From positions 11,231,056 to 11,295,055 of the forward strand of contig ML682008.1 in the NCBI GenBank assembly GCA_007922195.1: a stretch of DNA of 64,000 nt, read 5' to 3'. Positions 20,795-31,394 of the stretch are shown in pieces. The notes under the pieces were generated by a model. The model saw nothing but the letters and a program-made list of their open reading frames with translations, was not told the DNA's origin and ran no database searches. Every line of letters begins with the position of its first letter. Within the stretch, counting starts at the first letter, position 1. Made by a program: the position numbers and the translations under genes. Origin of the DNA: Podocnemis expansa (lineage: Eukaryota > Chordata > Testudines > Podocnemididae).

Positions 20795-20945
20795 GAGGCT
20801 GCTGTGTTGGTCCCATGGTATGATTGAGACAAGGTGGGTGAGGTAATATCTTTTATTCTACCAACATCTGTTGGTGAGAGCGAGAGAGAGAGAGCAGCTT
20901 TTGAGCTCTGAGCTCTTCAGATATTACCTCACCCACCTGGTGTCT
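20795..20945. repeat. Penelope-like fragment, family 2, with hammerhead-like core
   Basis: Contains AGGTGGGTGAGGTAATATC (20836) and the inverted GATATTACCTCACCCACCTG (20918-20939). On the minus strand CTGAAGAGCTCAGAGCTCAA then AAGCTG follows the layout of a hammerhead: CUGANGA, a short stem and an A-rich GAAA-like segment. A (GA)n tract lies at 20880-20893. Assignment to Penelope-like elements rests on the inverted ends and the ribozyme-like core. Confidence 0.5.
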
Positions 20946-20949
20946 ATTA

Positions 20950-22690
20950 TTAAACACCTTGACCATCTAGACATTTTATTTTAATGTCAACATATTTGAA
21001 ATCCCAGAACAAGCAGTTAGACTGACAGTTGCTCCACAGCAGGTGAATTAATTTTTATTCTTTGCCCCCACCCCCAGTTACAAAGAAGAAAGAGGATCTC
21101 TTTTGGGTCCCCTGAGTACAAGGATTGCTCCTTTCTAATCCTAGCTGCCTAGGAGCAGCATACTGTAAACCTTCTGCCAATGTGAGATGGCAGAACAAGG
21201 GCCAGGTTCTATATGTAGGGGTTTCCAAATAATGTAACACCACCAATCAGCTCAAGCCCCCACCCAGATTTCTGGGAAATCATGCACTATCTCCTAGGCA
21301 CCCCAAAGGGGTAATGCTTCCCTGCTTGGAAACATGAGTGAGTGTAGAATACAGAACTTTTAATGGTAGTAAAACCAGAATGTAAAAGGCCAAATAAACA
21401 AAAATCAGCACTGATCTGGAGAATCAGTGCAGAACAGGTTTCCAACATGATCCCACACAGCACGTGACTGTAGCAAAACCAATAGCAAAACCAGCACTGA
21501 TCTGGAGAATCAGTGCCAAACAGGCTCCCAACAAACCCCACCGCATGTAGGGAGCATCTTTCACACCAGCTGTCTGCTGGCACCAAACCACTGGTCACTC
21601 ACTCTGTCACTAGTGCTGTCCTCTGGGCTCCACCCGCTGGTCACTCACACCATCCAGCCTGCTGCTGGCCACTTTCACCATCCACTGACTCTGCCTGCTG
21701 ATCATGCACTCCATCTGCTGTGTCACTTCAGTGATTTCAGCTCAGAGAGAGGGTTTGCCTCTCCTAGTGATTTCAGCTCTTAAACCTCCAGTAGCTGCAA
21801 ACAGCTTTTTCCATTAAAATAACAAAGAAAGGCCTTATAAGAAGCACAGCCAAATTTATTATTTGAAAATAGGGTCAAGGGGTGAGGCAATGCTTCAGGG
21901 CATAGCTCCAGAAGCAGCTATGCAACCTCCCCATCCCTGTCTTAAGTTTTTCAGGCTGAAACAGGCAGTGGTGTCTCTTACAAGTTTCTTTTTTTGCTAA
22001 GGGTAGCTTTTACCCTTTAACTAACCTAACCAGACTTTGATTAGCCAAGAGAGTAGCATATTTCAAAAGACAGTATTTCATGTGTTTTTTTAGTAGAATT
22101 ACAGATATTGACAGATTTGTGATCAGATTAACCCCAAATACAATTACCCATATTGCCTTACACCCCTGGTGTATTTATGCTAATATGTACTTTGTGCTTA
22201 TGCAAATACTAAACCCATGCAAATTAGTTGCCCCCCCCCCAGAAGCTGTTAGGCTTCTAAGCCTACCCTACAATACTAAAAGGGTACCAGGAAAGGGCAA
22301 GACAAAGGCCCCATTCCCCTCCTCAGCATCAGCTCAATCCACTCTTGTGCAGAGCAGAGGGCACCGAACACATACCATGCTCAAAGAGTAGTATTGTGCC
22401 TCCTGAGGAAGTGCTCTTCTTCACTACCAGTGCATTCAGGGCAGAGACTTGAAAACCACACCAGCCCATGGAACAGACAAAAGAAACAGTCCAATAAACA
22501 AAGTTTGGTGGTTTTCCCTTCCTACAGGCTACAGGACTGATCCCACACTCCACAGTCAAACTTACTGATTACAGGTGAACACATGGTGGCTGCAACAAAG
22601 CCTCACAGGAACATCTGGAAGAACTGAAAAATAGCTGTAACATTCTCTCAATGCAAAAGAGCCTAGAAAAAGCTTGTATTCTGCAAGCAT
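20950..22690. repeat. Unclassified LTR-like region with an internal duplication
   Basis: Two near-identical blocks, CAGCACTGATCTGGAGAATC at 21407 and at 21492, begin 85 bases apart and each continue with CAGTGC.(G/C)AACAGG. Duplicated blocks of this kind occur in LTR U3 regions. No TG..CA ends or primer site are visible, so the class is open. Confidence 0.35.
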
Positions 22691-24925
22691 CTCAGGATCT
22701 GTTTATAATTAGCCACCCAGGATTGGCCCGTGCCCACTGACTTGAATTCACCAGACTTGGGCTAAGGGGCTGTTTAATTGTGTTGTAGACATTTAGTCTC
22801 ATGCTGGACTTTGATTCTGGACTCTTTAGAGCTCTGTGAGGTGGGACAGTCCCAAACCTCCAGTTGCAACTCAAGCCAGAATATACATGCTTACCTGGTT
22901 TGCTAGATCAGAGGGAGAGTGTAGGTTCAAGCCAGAGGGTAGAGAGAGAAAAAAGGAGGAGAAGCTTTCACAACATGCAGTTATACTGAAATGAGTAAGA
23001 ATACTCAGGTGCTTTATATTAAGCATCTGCTTAAATGCTTTACACTGAGTATCAAAGTAGAAACAGTCACAACCAGACTCATTATCGTCCTGTGCTGGAT
23101 CCACAGCACCTCACAGAGCATTGCCAAACAACTATGCTATTTTGAATAGCATTACATGTGTTTGATCTAATTAAACTAACATCTTTAGAAAACTTTTTTA
23201 ATGTACTCTATTAGTTACTAAATCCCACATCAAGAAAGCTAGCCTAAAGCATATGTGGCATGAAAAACCGAAGCATTCATGCCTTCTGCTACATCAATTA
23301 GACTGCAGCTGATGTCAAACCTCTTACAGCATAATGATTACTTCTGACAGAAGCTGATAAAAGCTTCAATAGTCTCTCAGTGATGGGTGAGTTAACAACC
23401 GTGATATGGACAGCTTTCCTTACATATGGGGGTTTGTACTAGATTAGAATGTACATGTTATTTTATTGTTGGATTTGTACTTTTCTTTTGATACACAGAG
23501 GCAATGATTTACTTAGCAGAATGCTGTTCTGGTACACAAGATTCAATATTCCCATTAGCGTTAATGGTCAAGGGAACACATTTTTCTAAAATAAATGTTC
23601 CTATATATTTTACAAGGTAAATATAGCAAATAAAATAGAGCATTTAAGAATGCTATTAACATTGCCTCTTTTGTAATAACTTGCATTGAATTCCTCATCT
23701 ACTTGTTTAGGCTGTAAACTCCTCAAGGCAGAAGCCTTGGCCAGCTTCTGCTTTCATTTACAATGCCTAAAAATGGGAATAACTGCACTGACAAAGGTGG
23801 GGTTTTACTAATGCAAAACCAGTGTAAATACAATCAGAATCAAAACATTTAGGTTTTCTTTCATCTGTAATAATCCTTGCACATTCTGGCTGCTATACAG
23901 ATCATTAAGAAAAAATAACAGGTACCCAAATACATGCCTGTATTTAGTCATTAGGAGTCTTAAGCGTAGACAGTCTAAGGCACATGTCCAAGATACCAGA
24001 CAGACAGATTAATAATGCAAAGCATCTTCATTAGAGCTGACTGAACTCCTGTAATTTCTCCAGTACCTTTGCAATTTCTCTGCAACATGCACATTCCCTG
24101 ACAGTTTCCATGACCACACCATTTGTGCAAATATACAATGAAAATTTAAAATGTATTTGCTTTGTTAGTTCTCCAATTCATTAAAATGGGCCCATGCCTG
24201 CCTCTTGGGGAATATGCAAAATATATGGTTGCAAATAAAACTAAAGTGAACTGAATAGAATTGTGCAACTATTATTACAGTAAGTAAAACTGGTCAATTC
24301 CAATATATAGTCTTATGTTTATTACAATCCAAGTCTCTTAGCAGCATATAAGTATGTTTCCCTCATGTATAGTGAAAATGATGGTTGTCTTTTCTTTATC
24401 TTGTCTTTTAAGATGACAATAAAATTAATACGTAAATTTAGAAAAAATAAAAGGAAATACTTGTTCATACAGCACACAGTCAGGTGGTCAAAAATCACTC
24501 ACAGGGGAGATCATAGGATTATAAATGCATTTTTCTGCATTGCCTCATGACGCTGACCAATTTTTTTTATAGTTCCACTTTGTCTGATAAGGGTAATCAA
24601 ATCTTATTCTTCGGGGTGTGGGAAAAGATTATTTTAGAGATCAGAAATCTCCCTTCTGCCCACACTGTATTTGGCTGGCTGCATCATGGGACACAGGGAA
24701 GCCCCACTTTCTTCTGGAGTTTCTGGTATAGGTTACTGCAAGAAGCAGAATCCATGATTTGATGAAACATTGATCTGTTTCAGTACAGCAAATGGTATTT
24801 CCATTTGATCAGTTTACAGTATTTGGTAGCAAAAAGTCATAGCAATTAATAACTAGGTCATGGTCTTTCATAAAACTGCAGAATTTTCAAGATAGCTCAA
24901 CTAACAGCCATAGGAGAGCAGAGAC
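22691..24925. other. Unique-looking AT-rich DNA without recognised features
   Basis: Long AT-rich non-coding stretch. No repeat family, no open frame with a family signal, no RNA gene. It may be host intron or intergenic DNA. Confidence 0.4.
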
Positions 24926-24929
24926 AGCC

Positions 24930-25545
24930 TTAAACTATCTGGGGCCTCAGGTGAAGGCCCACTGCTGAGCCCCCATACGCCCCTGTGACACCTTTCCCCT
25001 AGCCTCAGCTTCCCACTATCCCCCCCCCCCACTGCAGCCCCCATTACCGGCCGCTAGTCCCAGCTCCCCATTGCCAGCCCCACAGACCCAGCTCCCCACC
25101 TCAGGCCCCAGCCACCCCTCCTCCAGGGCCAGTACCTGGATACTGGCATGGTGGGCAAATCCCCTCCCACCCACCAGTTCTGTGATGCCCCAGTGTCTTC
25201 CCCACAGGTTTCCTGACTGCTCCTCATCCCCAACTCCCCCAGGGGGCCCCTTCACCCCCTTATCTGGCTGCTGGTGGGAGATTTAAAAACTCCCAACCTG
25301 TCGGCCAGAGGGCTGGCCCACTTGGCCCCTGGGCCAGCTATTCCCTTCCCCTGAGGCGGGGTGGAGAGGGCCAACCCAGCGACTGGGCTCTGCTCTCCCG
25401 CCCTGCCCTTGGGCCGGGGCAAGCTGACACGCCTTAAGTGAGCGGATGCAGTTTTTCACTGAAGCAGGTGACCACTTAGCACCCCTGCACTCGCTGAGGT
25501 GGTGGCAGGGGCCCTAGGAGGGCATGTGCCTCACTTACCCCAAAA
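24930..25545. repeat. GC-rich repeat-like block
   Basis: Sharp change to GC-rich sequence. The left margin GGGGCCTCAGGTGAAGG and the right margin CCTCACTTACCCC, read in reverse as GGGGTAAGTGAGG, are loosely inverted. A C-run lies at 25020-25030. It resembles a non-autonomous DNA transposon, but no duplication is visible. Confidence 0.4.
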
Positions 25546-28455
25546 GCTCTCTCTGTAGGACAGTAGCATTGATACATGTGAAGTATAAAGTAATGCTAAT
25601 ATTTTACCCTTCTACAGCATCTTCTTTCCCAGGAACTCAAAGTGCAGAACCTTCCCTAAATTTTTGTAGTGTAGTCAGTGATCCTTGTTTTACAAATCTA
25701 GAAACTGAAGTACAAAGATGGCATGTGACTTGCTTATGTCACAAAGCTGGTCTCCAACGGAGTCATGAATAGATCCCAGATTTCCTAACTCTCACCCTCT
25801 GTCTTACTTACAAGTCTGTCTTTTCCTTTCTTTCTCATCAATAAAGGAGTTAACAGAACATCACAGTGAAATATTCAAAATGCACAGGGGGCTGAAGGAT
25901 CAAAACAAAAACAGTGAAGAGACAACTTTTTTCTCCTCAACTCTGCTGTAGAATCCCTATGGCAACACACCCAAAGTGAAACCATCCCCACCCACATATC
26001 CCATCGTAACTCAGCAGGTGCCCAAAAAACCAACATGCCAGCAAGCACTCTTGTCTGTCATCCCATAGATCACATACATTTCCTTAGTCATTTTTTACAA
26101 GGACTGTATTTTCTGGATCATCACTATGATAAACACTGTGATTGCTTTCATGTTCATTCTCACATGAAGAATCTTTGCAAAAAAATAATGATCAGCAGTA
26201 TCTAATTCACCAGCCTCTGTACAAACCAACAAACAGCAATAACTGGATGTACTTAATAAATCCTCTGCATTGCAGTGGAGAGCAAAAAGCACATGCAGAG
26301 AGCAGAACAAGAACAAAACAAAAATAAAAACAAATTTGATTGCTCATTTTTGCTGAACTTTTCATTGCACTAGTTCTCAGCTCTGTTTTAGTTTGGAAAA
26401 AGGCTCCTGCTGTAGGCTTTCCTCTCCATAACATCACATTGAGACAGCTGTCTTCACCTTCCCTCCAGAGTCAGCATAAAACACATCCCTTGCATCAACC
26501 CCATTTTAATAGCTGGAGGTCTCTGAATACCATTTTTTTTAAAGCTTTCACAGAAAGCAGAAAGAAAGCTGCAGAAATTTCAAATGCTGCTTAAGCAATT
26601 CAGACACCCCTTGAGTAATACAGATTGTCTTGAAATCTCTGGGAGGATTTATTAAACTTAGCTTATCACCCTTAATTTTTTTTGGGTGCTCTACTTTTCC
26701 ATTTAGTTATATAATGTCTGTAAGTGAAGTTTGAGAGAGTTAGCCTTGGATTCTGTTGGAAAAAGATACAAACTCCTCACACTATTTGTCTTCATAACAG
26801 ATTGTGAAGAGCATCTCTTTTTCTCCATTCTGTTCAGAAGTAAATGAGCAACTCTAATAAGGAGCCTCTAGATATACGTTTAGAGTGACGGACTCTCCAG
26901 ATTTTTCTGTATCCACTTTAATGCCAGCCATACATGCTTCACCTTTCCTCCTGCAAGCTGCAAGTATTTATGAATCCGAATTTAGGGAGGGTTAGCTACT
27001 TTCATTGTGCTACTGCAGAGGGCCCTACAGGTGTCAAGGCTTTTCTCATCAGGCATTTGCAGATAGTTAATGATTCATTAAACTTGACGGAGTCATGAGA
27101 TTCCAAAAGAAAAAGTTCAAGTTTCCTTTCTGCACCACGGTGTCAGAAATGCAGTGTGATGGGGTATTGGCTCACCAGTTAAGAGACTCTGGCTTTCTTT
27201 TTCAATTTGCTCTATGTTTTTGGGAAAGTCAGTGTGACTTAGCTTTTCAATCTATATAATGGGGATAATAATTCCTGCCTTAGGTGGTGCTGTAAGGGTT
27301 AACATGGGAAAGGCCTGAAGGGCATTAAATTGGTGTATTGCTTCATGGTATTTTGTCCATCCCACAAATGTTTTGGAACATGCACATTGCTGTTAGTGTG
27401 TTTTGTGTGCCTATTATATACGACACCATTATTTCCATTACAACTAGATAAAGCCAAGATATCAGCAAGTCTCTGTTATGCCTTTGTGAGAAAGGAAGAC
27501 TATGGATGAAATTATCAGTTTTGCAGACTGCAACCCCAAACAATATAGCAGGTTGGAAAATCTGTTCTGGTGATTAAGTTCACAGCTGTAAAACTTCCTT
27601 TTTTTGTTGTTGTCTCTTTGTACAACACCTAGCACAATGTAGCCCTAATCCACGTCTGGGGTTTCTGAGAACTACTCTTATATAAAACAATAAATAAATA
27701 CTAAATTAAATGACAAATACATAGAACACTGATTTTTTCCTTCAACACAATTTGAGACCAATAAATATATTGACATCTCTAATTTTCCCAATGGCATATT
27801 GTCACAGTAAAAATACAGATAGGATTGGCTATTAGCCCACATAAAAACAGTTTTGTCCATAAATGAAATATTTTTGAAATGGAGCAAGAAACTCATTTTC
27901 AACACATTGAGGATGTAGATTGTTTTCTTCTAAAAAGAAGCATCCACAGAAACCTGAGTATTTACATTTGTAGTATTTAGAAAAGGCATTTACAAAAAAC
28001 CAATTCATGGCCTTAATGTTTTTCTTCATACGAAGCATGTAGGGTTGCTTTTTCCTTTTGGGGCATTTGGTGTGGGGGGGGGGCAGTGTTCAGTTGTATT
28101 TTTTGTTCTGGTTTGGTTTAGTTTTGGGAGGTTTTTGATAAGTAGCTGAATGGGCCTTTTCTGACTGTGGAGCTGAAAGATTCTGATCTTTGTCTCTTTA
28201 ACAGATGTTTTAGATTTCTTTTTGCCTTCATTTTCAGTTGGCAGGATTGAAGAACTAACTGCTGTTGGCTATCTTGTCTGGAGAAAAACACTTTGCTGTT
28301 CAATTCTTCTTGTGAATCGGTCTATAAGTGGATGAATGAATGCACGTGTTATATTCTGGAACATTGTGAGATTGACACTCCATTGGCTGAGATTTAACCA
28401 GCCTTTCCTCAGGTTAAATACTCTGATGTAGAACATTAAAAATAAAAAAGTTTCT
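25546..28455. other. Unique-looking AT-rich DNA without recognised features
   Basis: About 2.9 kb without a recognised repeat or coding region. A run of ten G lies at 28074-28083. It is the longest candidate stretch of old host DNA in the window. Confidence 0.4.
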
Positions 28456-28459
28456 CTGT

Positions 28460-28780
28460 GTATACCACCCTGGGAACTCCTGTCCTACTGAGATTGGGAG
28501 CCACCCAATCACCATCAACTCATATCTGACCATTTAACATTGCACTGCTATGAATGTGAGCACATCCAGCCTCCCTCACTCATACCCTCTACAGACCATA
28601 TGACTTTAGATAAAGTAACTACTAGTTTATTGATTTGAAAATGATTTTAAGTGAGTATATAGCAAAAATCAATGCATTAGTCATTTAATAATGCAGTCAG
28701 AAATAGCCATAAGTCAAATAAAAGGTATAAAACACATGCTAATATAATGGCACTACCTAGGATGACATGTTAGCTTGTCG
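28460..28780. repeat. Partial copy of the LTR-like repeat next to ERV-1
   Basis: Shares several blocks in the same order with 9650-9960: the AACATTG/AACAAAG segment, CATACCCTCTA, CTTTAGATAAAG, ACTACTAGTTTA and GATTTTAAGTGAG. Ends are not defined. Two separate copies show that this is a dispersed family. Confidence 0.6.
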
Positions 28781-29159
28781 TCATCTTTCTTAACCCCTGC
28801 CCCTATGCCCAGGCTGGCTGTTTGGTGGTTTTCAGCCAGACTATGCCCTCCCAACCATGTAGATAGAAAAAAAATTGCAAGAAACTCAGCCTAAGATTGA
28901 GAAGACAGAAGCTGCTGCACCAAGGGTCTGCATTCCTTTCAATCCCTGTCTGCCCCCCTCCTTCCAGGGCAGAGGTGCTAAAGGCATTCAGCTAGCCCCC
29001 GTTGTCTTTTGTTATGTAATCCAACAGTTGATTTTCTCTCATCTTTCTCTTTATGCTGTTCCCCAGTGTTTGAATCTTAACAACGGCTTTGATTTGCTGT
29101 TATGGTGGGACCTGATCCCATGACTTACACTTCCCTGCATTTATTTCCTCCCATTCTGT

Positions 29160-29310
29160 AAGTTCATCAGATGTTTTGAAGATGAAGGAAGTGGGATCTT
29201 TCCCCACAAAAGCTCATGCAATAAATAGATTTTTTAGTCTTTACATGCCACAGGACTCCTTGTTTGTTCACGGAACTAGACTAACACAACTGCCCCTTTG
29301 GAACTTAGGT
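29160..29310 (+). repeat. Penelope-like element fragment (family 1)
   Basis: Carries AAGTGGGATCTTTCCCCACA, then AAAGCTCATGCAATAAAT, TTAGTCTTTACATGCCACAG and GACTCCTTGTTTG, ending with AACTGCCCCTTTGGAAC. The hammerhead-like core is partly lost (GATGAAGGAAGTGGG). Confidence 0.6.
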
Positions 29311-29434
29311 ACATATGAGGAATTGCTCGCTCTTAGCCTTGCAATCAACTCTGAAGTATAAAATCTTTGGTACAGATCCTTGTGAACAGTTAGACTAAAG
29401 GAAGTGATGATTGGCATACAGAGACCTCATAAAT

Positions 29435-29622
29435 CAGTGGCTTTTAAATCATAGGTTGGGACCCAGTACTGGGTTGCAGACCCTCAGGTACTGCATTGTG
29501 GCACCCGCTGCTGTACTTGCCAAAAGACTAGCATGCATTGCTCAAAGATGTAGTTGTTGGGTCACAGACATAAATGATTGTTTTCAACTGGGTCCTGAGG
29601 GGGGAAAGTTTGAAAACCACTG
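29435..29622. mobile_element. Short non-autonomous hAT element, sibling of 50863-51047
   Basis: The ends CAGTGGCTTTTAAATC and AAAGTTTGAAAACCACTG are inverted repeats. The interior matches the element at 50863-51047 almost throughout, for example GGGACCCAGTACTGGGT and TTGCTCAAAGATGTAGTTG. It has no coding capacity. Confidence 0.8.
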
Positions 29623-29639
29623 TAATAGATGAAAATTTG

Positions 29640-29845
29640 GAGGGGTAGCTGTATTATTCTGTGTACAGCAAAAACAGTGAGAGTCCTATGGCACCTTAAA
29701 GACTAACAGATTTCTTCAGGCATAAGCTTTCATGGCTTCCAATCCACTTGTTGCATCTGACGAAGTGGGTTGGAGCCCATGAAAGCTTATGTCCGAAGAA
29801 ATGTTAGTCTGTAAAGTGTCTTAGGACTCTCACTGTAGTAGATGA
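29640..29845. repeat. Penelope-like palindromic copy with hammerhead-like core
   Basis: Two arms of about 55 bp, 29671-29735 and 29776-29830, are inverted copies of each other (AAGACTAACAGATTTCTTC against GAAGAAATGTTAGTCTG). On the plus strand CTGACGA (29757-29763) is followed by a GTGGG..CCCAT stem, GAAA (29781-29784) and GCTTATGT, the layout of a minimal hammerhead ribozyme. Penelope-like elements are known to carry such motifs. Confidence 0.6.
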
Positions 29846-29876
29846 TCACGTTGATCCCTTCTGACCGTAGAGTCTA

Positions 29877-30265
29877 TGGCTATGTCTACATCTAAAACCT
29901 TAGTTCGGACTTACTTAGTCCGAACTAAGTGGTGCAAACTTAATTCAAATTAAGCACAGTATTTTAGTTTGAACTAACTGGTGTTTTTTTGTTTTTGTTT
30001 TTTTAAAGCTTGAACTAACTTTTTAGTTCAAGCTAAAAAAAACTGTGCTTAGTTTGAACCAACTGCTAGTTCGAATTTACTTAGTTCAAACTAGCATGTC
30101 TTCATTGGGCTAGTTCAAACGAAACTCTGAAATAAGTTTGAACTAAGCAGTTAGTTCAAACTAACCTTTGATTAGTTTGAACTGGCCAAAGGCTAGTGTA
30201 GACAGGATCCAAATTAGTCCAGACTAAGCAAATCCAGACTAATTTTGTAGTGTAGACATAGCCTG
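29877..30265. mobile_element. Harbinger-type MITE with palindromic interior
   Basis: The ends GGCTATGTCTACATC and GTGTAGACATAGCC are inverted repeats. The interior is made of repeated short words around TTAGTTC(A/G)AACTAA in both orientations, so the whole 389 bp can fold on itself. A clear 3-bp duplication is not visible. The ends resemble those of 56696-57970. Confidence 0.7.
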
Positions 30266-30269
30266 AGTC

Positions 30270-30925
30270 TGAGGAAGCTGCTACAGCATTTGCTGATAGG
30301 AGTATTTAAAAGACTTTTTTGAATATGACCTGTGTCCTCAGAGGTGACAGTTTATCATTCCATCTAGAATTAACTGTCTGACACATCTGTTCAAACATTT
30401 GAGATCTAGGAGGGCACAAACCCACCAATACTTAAAGAATTCCTCAAAATTATACAGCATACCAGATATACACCCATAAATTCTCTTAGAGATTGACTCA
30501 TCAGCTTCCATCCTAACCCCGTGAGGCTTCATCTGTAAAAGATGTAGCATTGTTGAGGATATATTCCATGGTTTTCATGGGTACTCTTGTTTCTGAGATT
30601 TGACCCAGACAAGTGTTACAAGTCTATGATGTAACCATTCTGGGTTATCTCATAGATCACACACTAAATATTGTCAACATTTTTGTTGTTTAAAATGTTC
30701 AGAGAAAGGGATCCCGAGATATTAGCTACTTTCCCCACATGAACTTCTGGAACTCCAATACACATTAAGTTTGACACATATTCCAGAAATGAGGCGATAT
30801 CATCATTTTCCCACTTTCTGCAAATGACAGTTCTGCTGCTCAGCATGAACAGCAGTTTCATGATCTTTTACACAGGGCACTCATATAAACATAGTACTAA
30901 TAATGCATATTTCTCATGAAGTGCT
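30270..30925. other. No recognised feature
   Basis: AT-rich non-coding DNA. Open frames are short and without family signal. Confidence 0.3.
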
Positions 30926-30929
30926 TTTC

Positions 30930-31390
30930 ATTGTTAAATCTCAGAGCACTTCACAGCTTTCAAGGTATTTATCCTCACAATGCCCCTGCCGAGAGGCATC
31001 GCTGGCCCAGGGAGGGACCCAGGGCACGGGCCCAGCCCCGCCCCTGGTCCGCAGGCCCTGCCCCCAGCCTGCAGGCCCTGCATCCCCGGCCGGGGACAGG
31101 GACAGAAGTGGCCGCGGCCACCGGGCCCTGGATCTCCGGCCCGATTGAGCCAGAGATCCAGGGCACCAGCGCTGGGATTCGAGGCACGTGCCCCAGGTGC
31201 CCAGCGCCAGTGATGCCTCTGCCCCTGCCAGATAATGAAGTATTCTCATCATCCCCCTTGTACAAAAGGAGAACTGAAGGACAGATAGGCAAAGTGACTT
31301 CCCCCAGGTTACACAGAAAGCCTACGGCAGAATAAGGAGTTGAACCAGGGTCTTCTACAGCAAGTGCCCTAAGCACAAGGCCATCCTTCC
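30930..31390 (+). repeat. Ancient MIR/CORE-type SINE split by a hAT element
   Basis: The left part has TCTCAGAGCACTTCACAG and ATCCTCACAATGCCCC. The right part has GGCAAAGTGACTTCCCC, CAGGTTACACAGAAAGCC and GAGTTGAACCAGGGTCTTC. In this order they match the body of MIR-like SINEs of amniotes. The gap is filled exactly by the element at 30991-31221. Confidence 0.65.
30991..31221. mobile_element. GC-rich non-autonomous hAT-type element, perfect 8-bp duplication
   Basis: Flanked by CCCCTGCC at 30983-30990 and at 31222-31229. The left end GAGAGGCATCGCTGG and the right end, read in reverse as CAGAGGCATCACTGG, are inverted repeats. It is the same family as 19921-20275. Long frames inside it are spurious. 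Confidence 0.85.
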
Positions 31391-31394
31391 CTTA

